A stretch of 8,684 nt of DNA from JADFUS01 sp964600025 (GTDB lineage: Bacteria > Bacteroidota > Bacteroidia > Bacteroidales > Rikenellaceae). The notes beneath the pieces were generated by a model. It did not search any database. It saw only the letters and a program-made list of their open reading frames with translations, and was not told the origin of the DNA. The translations under genes were made by a program, and so were the position numbers. Positions within the stretch are counted from its first letter, which is position 1. Each line of letters begins with the position of its first letter. The stretch spans positions 1 to 8,684 of the forward strand of contig CAZRHJ010000059.1 of NCBI GenBank assembly GCA_964600025.1. Reading direction: 5' to 3'. Below, one piece after another: positions 1-5,201 of this stretch.

Positions 1-6
1 ATTCAA

Positions 7-14
7 CAAAGATA
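7..14 (-). promoter_or_regulatory. possible -7 promoter element firing out of the left edge
   Basis: Read on the minus strand this is TATCTTTG, a match to the Bacteroidota -7 consensus TAnnTTTG. The same octamer stands before tRNA-His and ribD in this window. No TTTG lies 19-21 nt upstream, and the gene it would drive is outside the window, so this is a motif match only. Confidence 0.25.
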
Positions 15-105
15 GAATATTTTTTTCTTGCTCCACCTATTTTCTGGATTGATCCTTAATGATAGCTATATAAAATAAAATTTTTTAGCAGATAATAATA
101 AAAAT

Positions 106-134
106 AAAAAGACGAGAGTATTCTCTCGTCTTTT
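106..134 (-). terminator. intrinsic terminator after tRNA-His
   Basis: Perfect 8-bp stem GACGAGAG/CTCTCGTC (111-118 with 123-130) around a 4-nt loop. It is extended by an A-run at 106-110 facing a T-run at 131-134. On the minus strand the stem is followed by a long T-rich tract (complement of 91-110), which is the classic rho-independent layout. It lies a few bases past the 3' end of the tRNA. The four T's on the other side could allow weak termination of rightward transcription too. Confidence 0.88.
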
Positions 135-135
135 G

Positions 136-209
136 GGTGACCGAGCGGTCTCGAACCGCCGACCTTCAGAGCCACAATCTGACGCTCTACCTGCTGAGCT
201 ACGACCACC
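136..209 (-). tRNA. tRNA-His, anticodon GTG
   Basis: The minus strand folds into a full cloverleaf. The acceptor stem is GTGGTCG with CGGTCAC, including two G-U pairs, followed by T8-A9. The D arm is GCTC/GAGC with the GG pair in its loop. The anticodon stem is TCAGA/TCTGA with loop TTGTGGC, giving anticodon GTG (His). The T arm is GGCGG/CCGCT with loop TTCGAGA. The base at 209 supplies an encoded G-1 opposite discriminator C73 (position 136), the identity element specific to tRNA-His, which confirms the call. The bases after C73 read CAA, so CCA is not encoded and must be added by an enzyme such as the one encoded at 5916-7310. The gene is downstream of ribD on the same strand but has its own promoter and terminator. 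Confidence 0.96.
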
Positions 210-227
210 ATTTTGTTTTTGACAGTG

Positions 228-258
228 CAAAGATAGTTTATTTTTCTTTACTTGCAAA
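228..258 (-). promoter_or_regulatory. consensus Bacteroidota promoter for tRNA-His
   Basis: On the minus strand TTTG (255-258) is followed by exactly 19 nt and then TATCTTTG (228-235). This fits the sigma-ABfr (Bacteroidota primary sigma) consensus TTTG-N19-TAnnTTTG in sequence and spacing. Transcription should begin around 221-225, giving a leader of about 12-16 nt before the mature tRNA 5' end at 209. The promoter sits wholly between the ribD stop codon and the tRNA. Confidence 0.85.
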
Positions 259-276
259 CAAATTTTACGAAAAAAA

Positions 277-1305
277 TCATAAATTTTTATTTTTATAGTA
301 ATTTAATTCGGTATTGCCTATATCGTGTTTTTCTATCAGTTTGCTATGCAATATTTTAGGTGCTTTTGTGCCGTTTTGAGTACACGCTCCAAATTCTTGT
401 ATAGATTTGGGTGAAACAAACTCAAATATTTCATCGAATAGTTCGTTTTGGATAAGATAGTTTAATAAGTATTCTCCGCCCTCCACAAAAACCGACTGAA
501 TTCCTCGTGAGTACATATCGGAAATCATTTCTTCTATACTTTCTTTGTGATAGATGATTGTTTGAGCCTCGCTGTTACAAATATTATATGTAGAGTCAAT
601 TTCTTTGGTGTTTTCCATACTTATTCTTATGGGATTATTACCAAACCATTCTCGTACTGTAAGTGTTGGATTATCCCTCAGCACTGTGTTTTTGCCTACC
701 CATATAGCGTCTTCTTCGCTACGCCATTTGTGTACAAGTACTTTGCAAGAGTGGTTGGTAAACCACGGAGAAGGTTCGTTTGCTTGCCTTTCACAATCTA
801 TAAATCCATCATAAGTTCTTGCCCATTTTAGGATTATATATGGACGTTTTTTCTCGTGGTAAGTCAAAAACCTTTTGTTTAGTTCACGTGCATCATCTTC
901 AAGTATGCCAACGCTTACGTCTATGCCGTTTTCTTGCATACGCTTAAAGCCATTTCCACTAACTTTTGCAAAAGGGTCTTGCATTGCTGCCACAACTCGT
1001 TTGATACCTTTCGAAATTATCAAATCGCAACACGGAGGAGTTTTACCCCAATGGCTACACGGTTCTAATGTTACGTACATAGTAGAATCTGCCAAATGTT
1101 TTAGGTCTTGTTCTCTAACAGAATTTATTGCGTTTACCTCGGCGTGAGCCTCTCCACATTTTTGATGGTAGCCCTCGCCAATTATTCTATCATTGTAAAC
1201 TATTACTGCTCCAACCATAGGATTGGTTGATACATAACCCTTTCCACGCTCTGCCAACTCCAAGGCACGTCGCATATATATTATATCTTTATTATCTTTA
1301 TCCAT
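277..1305 (-). CDS. ribD: RibD: bifunctional riboflavin deaminase/reductase
   Basis: Carries out the second and third steps of riboflavin synthesis in the cytoplasm: deamination of the pyrimidine made by GTP cyclohydrolase II, then NADPH-dependent reduction of the ribosyl side chain. The 342-residue length is usual for the two-domain enzyme. The N-terminal cytidine-deaminase-like domain (about 1-145) has the zinc and proton-transfer motif HAE (H54, E56) and PCSH-x4-PPC (C83, C92). The reductase domain (about 153-340) begins with RPYIILKWARTYDG and has the loop DNPTLTVR near 211-218 and VEGG at 274-277. The start at 1305 fits the family N-terminus, where MRRALELA follows within a few residues. 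It is divergent from prmC and not in a rib operon, which is common for ribD in this phylum. No truncation or missing catalytic residue is seen. Confidence 0.96.
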   Translation of the reverse strand: MDKDNKDIIYMRRALELAERGKGYVSTNPMVGAVIVYNDRIIGEGYHQKCGEAHAEVNAINSVREQDLKHLADSTMYVTLEPCSHWGKTPPCCDLIISKGIKRVVAAMQDPFAKVSGNGFKRMQENGIDVSVGILEDDARELNKRFLTYHEKKRPYIILKWARTYDGFIDCERQANEPSPWFTNHSCKVLVHKWRSEEDAIWVGKNTVLRDNPTLTVREWFGNNPIRISMENTKEIDSTYNICNSEAQTIIYHKESIEEMISDMYSRGIQSVFVEGGEYLLNYLIQNELFDEIFEFVSPKSIQEFGACTQNGTKAPKILHSKLIEKHDIGNTELNYYKNKNL

Positions 1306-1324
1306 AATTGTTACTTAACTTGTT

Positions 1325-1332
1325 CAAAGATA
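1325..1332 (-). promoter_or_regulatory. -7 element of the ribD promoter
   Basis: Minus-strand TATCTTTG matches TAnnTTTG and lies 19 nt upstream of the ribD ATG. The predicted start site is about 1317-1321, so the leader would be only about 12-16 nt. No TTTG is found at the usual -33 distance, so recognition of the upstream box would be weak. Confidence 0.6.
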
Positions 1333-1345
1333 CATTATTTTTTGT

Positions 1346-1353
1346 TACATTTG
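1346..1353 (+). promoter_or_regulatory. -7 element of the prmC-recX promoter
   Basis: TACATTTG matches TAnnTTTG and ends 7 nt before the prmC ATG at 1361. The predicted start site lies at or within a few bases of the start codon, so the mRNA may be nearly leaderless. A partial -33 box (TTG, 1320-1322) lies 23 nt upstream, longer than the 19-21 nt optimum. Confidence 0.55.
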
Positions 1354-1360
1354 TAGAATT

Positions 1361-2200
1361 ATGACAATAAAGGAACTTTTTGATATATATTTCAGTGTTT
1401 TTTCTCAGTTCTGTTCGGTGGAAGAGGCAAAAAACAGTGCATATATTTTGGTTGAGGACTTGTATGGTGTTCGCAAAATAGATGTATTGGTTTCGCCTAC
1501 CCAAACCATAGAAATTGATGAAACACTGCACAAAAGCGTAATAGACCGCCTAAATGCACAAACTCCAATTCAGTATATTACAGGTAAAGCGGAGTTTTGC
1601 GGTAGAGAATTTTACGTTGAAAACGGAGTGTTGATACCTCGTCCTGAAACTCAGGAGCTTGTGGATATGATTATATCAGAGAATAACTTTCCCAAAAATA
1701 TTTTGGATATTGGGACTGGTAGTGGAGTTATAGCTGTTTCGCTCGCAAAATATTTTGTGAATAGTAGTGTTTGTGCTTTTGATGTTTCGCCAAAGGCTCT
1801 TAATATTGCACGTATAAATGCAGATAAATTTGGCTGTATAAACCTGCAATTTGAACTTGTGGATATTTTGCAAACCCAATCTTTGGACAAGTCCTATGAT
1901 ATAATAGTTAGCAATCCTCCATATATCACAATCTCGGAGCAGAAGTTTATGCGACCTAATGTTATGGATTACGAACCACATTTGGCATTGTTTGTGCCAG
2001 ATAATGACCCTCTTGTTTTTTATCGAAAAATATCTGAACTTGCTTTTGGTGCTTTGTCCGAAAATGGAGCATTGTATTTTGAGATAAACGAGGCGTTTGG
2101 AGAACAAACCATTCAAATGATTAAGAATATAGGTTTTTCGAAAGTAGAATTGATAAAGGATATTTTTGACAAAAACCGAATGATTAGAGCTAAAAAATAG
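1361..2200 (+). CDS. prmC: PrmC: release factor glutamine methyltransferase
   Basis: Methylates the glutamine of the GGQ motif of peptide-chain release factors RF1 and RF2, using SAM, and so keeps termination efficient. The 279-residue length is normal. The N-terminal helical domain (about 1-75) ends with PIQYITG (69-75) and is followed by IPRPETQELV (92-101), both family hallmarks. The Rossmann methyltransferase domain has motif I DIGTGSG (116-122), the acidic residue D141 at the end of strand 2, and the catalytic NPPYI (185-189) that binds the glutamine amide. It is first in a two-gene unit with recX, which starts 2 nt after the stop. In many bacteria prmC adjoins prfA; that gene is not in this window. 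Confidence 0.96.
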   Translation: MTIKELFDIYFSVFSQFCSVEEAKNSAYILVEDLYGVRKIDVLVSPTQTIEIDETLHKSVIDRLNAQTPIQYITGKAEFCGREFYVENGVLIPRPETQELVDMIISENNFPKNILDIGTGSGVIAVSLAKYFVNSSVCAFDVSPKALNIARINADKFGCINLQFELVDILQTQSLDKSYDIIVSNPPYITISEQKFMRPNVMDYEPHLALFVPDNDPLVFYRKISELAFGALSENGALYFEINEAFGEQTIQMIKNIGFSKVELIKDIFDKNRMIRAKK

Positions 2201-2202
2201 TT

Positions 2203-2682
2203 ATGGAAAGTAAATACACACTCCAAAAAGCTACCGAAATACTTATGAAACAGTGTTCCGTGTCCGAAAAATGTAGTAGTGATATATACAAAAAACTCAA
2301 ACTATGGGGATTTGATGATACAATAGCCAAAAACACTGTTCAGATGCTCCAAAGGGAACGGTTTTTGGACGATGAACGTTTTGCACGTGCGTATATACGA
2401 GATAAATTTAGATTTAATGGCTGGGGACAAAATAAAATATCTATGATGTTGTCTGCCAAATATATAGATAGAGATTTGATACGTAAATGTTTGGCAGAAG
2501 AGCTTAATTCTGACCAACAAGACACTAAATGTTACGAACTTTTGAAAAAGAAAATGAGTAGTGTCAAATACAAAGATAAATATGATTTACGCAACAAACT
2601 TTTTGCTTTTGGAGTTGGTCGTGGGTTCGATTTTGAGATTTTGAATAAACATATTTCAAATCTTATAGGAGAATTTGAGTAG
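2203..2682 (+). CDS. recX: RecX: regulator of RecA
   Basis: RecX binds RecA filaments and usually limits recombinase activity and its coprotease function. The 159-residue length is typical. The protein is a run of three-helix RecX repeats. The first (about 5-50) ends near KKLKLWGF and VQMLQRERFLDDERFARAY. The segment FLDDERFARAYIRDKFRFNGWGQNKI (about 54-79) is the most conserved part of the family and is fully present. The later repeats, about 80-155, are weaker, as is usual. The gene starts 2 nt after the prmC stop, so the two are almost certainly co-transcribed and may be translationally coupled. No recA is visible nearby, as is common outside Proteobacteria. Confidence 0.92.
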   Translation: MESKYTLQKATEILMKQCSVSEKCSSDIYKKLKLWGFDDTIAKNTVQMLQRERFLDDERFARAYIRDKFRFNGWGQNKISMMLSAKYIDRDLIRKCLAEELNSDQQDTKCYELLKKKMSSVKYKDKYDLRNKLFAFGVGRGFDFEILNKHISNLIGEFE

Positions 2683-2689
2683 AATTTGT

Positions 2690-2697
2690 TACTTTTG
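2690..2697 (+). promoter_or_regulatory. possible -7 element before the exonuclease gene
   Basis: TACTTTTG in the 36-nt gap after recX matches TAnnTTTG and ends 21 nt before the exonuclease ATG. There is no TTTG at the -33 distance. It could separate the prmC-recX unit from the longer downstream run, but readthrough from prmC is equally possible because no terminator is seen in the gap. Confidence 0.45.
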
Positions 2698-2718
2698 TGA
2701 GAATTTTATAATTTAGCT

Positions 2719-3309
2719 ATGTTTGTAAACAAGATTAATAATGAAGATATTTCTACACTTCCTCGAATAATTTTTGAGGGAGAGATTATTGTTATTGATA
2801 CTTATGACGAACAAAAACAAGTTTGGGAGATTCTCAAAAACTGTGAAATAGTAGGTTTTGATACAGAGAGTAGAGTTTCTTTCAAAAAGGGTGTGCAAAA
2901 TGATATTTCTCTTTTGCAACTTTCGGGAGCTGGTAAAGTTTTTTTGATTAGGCTCAACAAAACCCCAGTAAGCAAACACGTTTTCAAAGTATTGCAATCC
3001 AAAAAAATCAAAAAAATTGGCGTAGCAATCAAAGACGATATTACACATCTAAAAGGCAAAGGTACTTTCTTTCCGAATAGTTTTGTGGATTTGCAAAAAG
3101 AAGTCGGCAAATATGGCATAGAGGATATTAGCCTTAAAAAAATTACTGCAATAGTTATGGGAGGGCATTTGTCTAAGGCTCAACGATTGAGTAATTGGTG
3201 TGCAGTGAAATTAACCGAATCGCAGTTACGTTATGCAGCTACTGATGCTTGGGTGTGCGAGGAAATATATAAACGATTATTACAATACAAACATAATGAC
3301 AGAGAATAA
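2719..3309 (+). CDS. DEDDy-type 3'-5' exonuclease domain protein (RNase D/WRN-exo fold)
   Basis: A single-domain 3'-5' exonuclease of 196 residues. Exo I is FDTE with D48 and E50. Exo II is in GVAIKDD (101-107), with D107 the likely metal ligand. Exo III is YAATDAW with Y172 and D176, so the enzyme belongs to the DEDDy subgroup. All metal-binding positions are intact. The short length, without HRDC domains, excludes full RNase D and fits the family often called 3'-5' exonuclease domain-containing protein 2 in Bacteroidota. The substrate (structured RNA, tRNA 3' ends or DNA) cannot be told from sequence. Its 3' end overlaps the start of rlmI by 14 nt, which suggests translational coupling and perhaps a shared role in RNA maturation; that role is my inference. 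Confidence 0.88.
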   Translation: MFVNKINNEDISTLPRIIFEGEIIVIDTYDEQKQVWEILKNCEIVGFDTESRVSFKKGVQNDISLLQLSGAGKVFLIRLNKTPVSKHVFKVLQSKKIKKIGVAIKDDITHLKGKGTFFPNSFVDLQKEVGKYGIEDISLKKITAIVMGGHLSKAQRLSNWCAVKLTESQLRYAATDAWVCEEIYKRLLQYKHNDRE

Positions 3310-4489
3310 AGTTAAATTTTTTTTAAAAAAAGACAAAGTAGATTCTTTAAAAAGATTTCACCCTTGGGTGTTTTCTGGTGCAATAAGTAGAGTAGAGGGA
3401 GAACCAGTAGAGGGAGATATAGTTTCTGTTTATGATAACGACGGAGTATTTATAGCACAAGGACATTGTCAGATAGGTTCGATTACCGTTAGGGTTCTTT
3501 CGTTTGAAGAAAATGAAATAGACCAACAGTGGTGGAACGACAAAATAAAAGCTGCTTATGATATGCGATGCAATTTGTTGATTGGGACAGACCAAAACAC
3601 TGATTGTTATCGTTTAGTACACGGGGAGGGAGATTTACTTCCGGGTTTGATTGTAGATATATATGGCTCAAATGCAGTTGTTCAAGCACATAGTGTGGGT
3701 ATGTATATGGAGCGTGAGAAAATCTGTGAGGCAATTAAATCTGTTTTTGGAGATAAAATAATTTCTATATACGACAAAAGTAGTTCGACACTTCCTTACA
3801 ATGCAGATTTATCGCCAATAGATAGTTATATTTATGGCAAAGGTGTTACGCCAACCGTAGTAAAAGAAAATTCTATGAAGTTTAATGTTGATTGGAACAG
3901 TGGTCAAAAAACTGGCTTTTTCTTGGATCAACGTGATAATCGTGAATTGGTTAGACATTACTCAAAAGGCAAACGTGTACTTAATACTTTCTGTTATACT
4001 GGTGGATTCTCGGTCTATGCAATAGCTGGTGGTGCTGTTGAGGTGGATAGTGTGGATAGTTCGGCTCGTGCTATTGAGCTTTGTAACGAAAACATTGAAA
4101 TGAATTTTGGTAAAGAGACTCCTCACAATGGAATTGTTGCAGATGCTTTGGATTACATCAAAGACTTAGATAAAAAATACGATATGATTATATTAGACCC
4201 TCCTGCTTTTGCAAAACACAGAAAAGTGTTGAACAATGCTTTGAAGGGTTATAGACGAATAAATGCACAAGCTATTAGGCAGATAGCAAGTGGTGGAATA
4301 CTTTTTACATTTAGTTGTTCGCAAGCAGTAAACAAAGAGCAGTTCCGTAACTCGGTATTCTCGGCTGCGGCAATGGCTGGTCGTAAAGTCAAAATTCTTC
4401 ACCAACTTACTCAACCTGCCGACCACCCAATCAATATTTATCACCCAGAGGGAGAATATTTGAAAGGGCTTGTGGTATATGTTGAATAA
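3296..4489 (+). CDS. rlmI: RlmI-type 23S rRNA m5C methyltransferase
   Basis: SAM-dependent methyltransferase of the RlmI family, which in E. coli makes 5-methylcytosine at position 1962 of 23S rRNA. I chose the ATG at 3296 rather than 3233. It gives 397 residues, the usual family length, and begins with the family N-terminus ending KRFHPWVFSGAI. A PUA-like RNA-binding domain covers about 5-75. The central segment has GQKTGFFLDQRDNR (203-216). Motif I is LNTFCYTGGFSVYA (229-242), motif IV is DPPAFAK (301-307), and the catalytic cysteine is C341 in FSCSQ. The start overlaps the exonuclease stop by 14 nt in another frame, and the thioesterase follows after 17 nt. The exact rRNA position modified is assumed from the family. 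Confidence 0.92.
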   Translation: MTENKVKFFLKKDKVDSLKRFHPWVFSGAISRVEGEPVEGDIVSVYDNDGVFIAQGHCQIGSITVRVLSFEENEIDQQWWNDKIKAAYDMRCNLLIGTDQNTDCYRLVHGEGDLLPGLIVDIYGSNAVVQAHSVGMYMEREKICEAIKSVFGDKIISIYDKSSSTLPYNADLSPIDSYIYGKGVTPTVVKENSMKFNVDWNSGQKTGFFLDQRDNRELVRHYSKGKRVLNTFCYTGGFSVYAIAGGAVEVDSVDSSARAIELCNENIEMNFGKETPHNGIVADALDYIKDLDKKYDMIILDPPAFAKHRKVLNNALKGYRRINAQAIRQIASGGILFTFSCSQAVNKEQFRNSVFSAAAMAGRKVKILHQLTQPADHPINIYHPEGEYLKGLVVYVE

Positions 4490-4506
4490 TCTAAATACAT
4501 ATTGCT

Positions 4507-4920
4507 ATGATAAGTTTTGACTATAAAATTAGAGTAAGGTATGGTGAGGTTGATCAAATGGGATTTTTGTATCACGCTCATTATGTTACCTATTTTGATG
4601 CAGCACGTACGGAGATGATTCGTCATCTTGGTGTGTCTAACTACGAAGTGGAACAAGACGGTATAATGATACCTGTCTTGAATGTTAATATAGATTATGG
4701 CAAACCTGCACACTACGACGACTTGCTTACCATACGAGTGATGATTAAAGATATGCCAAGTGTAAGAGCTACGTTTCATTATGAGGTGTATCGTGAAGAC
4801 GAACTTTTGACAACTGGTAGTGTTACAGTTGGATTTATGAAATCCGATACAAAAAAAGCGTGCCGTCCTCCTCGTAAGCTATTTGATATAGTCAAAAATC
4901 TATTAGAAGAAAATAAATAA
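4507..4920 (+). CDS. hotdog-fold acyl-CoA thioesterase (4HBT/YbgC type)
   Basis: Hydrolyses a thioester of coenzyme A or ACP; the natural acyl group is unknown. The 137 residues form one hotdog domain. The N-terminal signature VRYGEVDQMGFLYHAHYVTYFDAAR (10-34) contains the catalytic aspartate D16 of the 4-hydroxybenzoyl-CoA thioesterase family, with the usual YH and an R in the long helix. The family is often linked to Tol-Pal genes, but no tol or pal gene is present here. The last two codons and stop lie inside a 19-bp direct repeat (4911-4929) that recurs before pdxJ, so the gene appears to abut an insertion that left its stop codon intact. It was probably co-transcribed with pdxJ before that event. 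Confidence 0.88.
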   Translation: MISFDYKIRVRYGEVDQMGFLYHAHYVTYFDAARTEMIRHLGVSNYEVEQDGIMIPVLNVNIDYGKPAHYDDLLTIRVMIKDMPSVRATFHYEVYREDELLTTGSVTVGFMKSDTKKACRPPRKLFDIVKNLLEENK

Positions 4921-4929
4921 TAATATTGT
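4911..4929 (+). repeat. left copy of a 19-bp direct repeat
   Basis: AAATAAATAATAATATTGT is identical to 5176-5194, 265 bp downstream. This copy holds the last codons and stop of the thioesterase and the first three bases of the left inverted repeat. It may be a target-site duplication, or a repeat that framed the insertion by recombination. Confidence 0.75.
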
Positions 4930-4940
4930 CCGCTAAAAAT
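4927..4940 (+). repeat. left terminal inverted repeat
   Basis: TGTCCGCTAAAAAT. Its reverse complement matches 5157-5170 except at two central positions (GC against AG). Confidence 0.6.
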
Positions 4941-4941
4941 G

Positions 4942-5041
4942 AAACTCGCCTATCTTGTATATTTCGCAGATGCCCATAACTCACGTACGTCAGTACGCTA
5001 CGTTATGACCATCTGCAAAATATCCTAAGAGATCCGAGTTT
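4942..5041. repeat. 100-nt imperfect palindrome / long hairpin
   Basis: The two arms pair along their whole length. AAACTCG pairs with CGAGTTT (4942-4948 with 5035-5041). TCTT pairs with AAGA (4953-4956 with 5027-5030). ATATTT pairs with AAATAT (4959-4964 with 5018-5023). GCAGATG pairs with CATCTGC (4966-4972 with 5010-5016). CATAAC pairs with GTTATG (4975-4980 with 5002-5007). The tip is CGTAC/GTACG with a 4-nt loop (4984-4988 with 4993-4997). Short mismatched bulges separate these blocks. There is no T-run after it, so it is not a standard terminator. It could fold as DNA on either strand or as RNA. Confidence 0.85.
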
Positions 5042-5069
5042 ATTAGGAACTTGTATGATTTTGGAAAGA

Positions 5070-5163
5070 TAAAAATTTTAAAAATCATTTTTCAAGCTTC
5101 AAAAAAATAAAACACTGTAATATATTATTGCTTAATACATTGCATTGATTTTTAAAATTTTTA
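5070..5163. repeat. perfect 18-bp AT-rich inverted repeat with 58-nt spacer
   Basis: TAAAAATTTTAAAAATCA at 5070-5087 is the exact reverse complement of 5146-5163. The right arm runs into the right terminal inverted repeat, so this is part of the same element. The spacer 5088-5145 has no clear motif. Confidence 0.75.
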
Positions 5164-5170
5164 CTGGACA
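5157..5170 (-). repeat. right terminal inverted repeat
   Basis: ATTTTTACTGGACA is the partner of 4927-4940 with two central mismatches. It ends 5 bp before the right direct repeat. Confidence 0.6.
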
Positions 5171-5175
5171 GTAAT

Positions 5176-5194
5176 AAATAAATAATAATATTGT
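5176..5194 (+). repeat. right copy of the 19-bp direct repeat
   Basis: Identical to 4911-4929; the matches stop on both sides (4910 A against 5175 T, 4930 C against 5195 T). The pdxJ ATG follows 7 bp later, so this copy probably represents the original sequence upstream of pdxJ. Confidence 0.75.
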
Positions 5195-5201
5195 TACAAA
5201 A

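Larger units (their letters stand above)
4927..5170. mobile_element. putative non-autonomous (MITE-like) insertion between thioesterase gene and pdxJ
   Basis: About 244 bp bounded by imperfect 14-bp terminal inverted repeats: TGTCCGCTAAAAAT at 4927-4940 and ATTTTTACTGGACA at 5157-5170 (12 of 14 positions complementary). Inside are a long imperfect palindrome (4942-5041) and a perfect AT-rich inverted repeat (5070-5087 with 5146-5163). No transposase or convincing coding sequence is present, so if mobile it would need an enzyme supplied in trans. A 19-bp direct repeat frames it, but on the left it overlaps the inverted repeat by three bases. The exact ends are therefore uncertain: the inserted unit could equally be 4930-5175. 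Alternatives are a structured regulatory leader for pdxJ or a REP-like repeat. The family is not identified. Confidence 0.55.

Noticed and set aside
66..257. A 63-codon minus-strand open frame across the tRNA.
   Set aside because: It is the tRNA-His gene and its flanks read as protein.
547..1147. Plus-strand open frames opposite ribD.
   Set aside because: They are antisense shadows of a gene with complete catalytic motifs.
3233..3295. An upstream ATG that would add 21 residues to the RlmI-type protein.
   Set aside because: The extension lies within the exonuclease gene, resembles no family N-terminus, and the 3296 start gives the standard length.
4939..5028. A 29-codon open frame from ATG at 4939 to TAA at 5026, spanning most of the long palindrome.
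   Set aside because: It is almost the same length as the palindrome and has no promoter or ribosome-binding context. Pairing of the arms explains the base sequence better than coding. If the same peptide recurs with synonymous changes in other copies, this should be reopened.
4942..5041. The long palindrome as a rho-independent terminator or an integron attC site.
   Set aside because: No T-run follows on either side. The outer and inner ends do not match the attC consensus core sites, and there is no integrase or cassette gene.
5186..5193. TAATATTG as a pdxJ promoter.
   Set aside because: It has one mismatch to TAnnTTTG, leaves only 8 nt to the ATG, and the same bases occur at 4921-4928 in the left direct repeat, so chance AT-rich similarity is likely.
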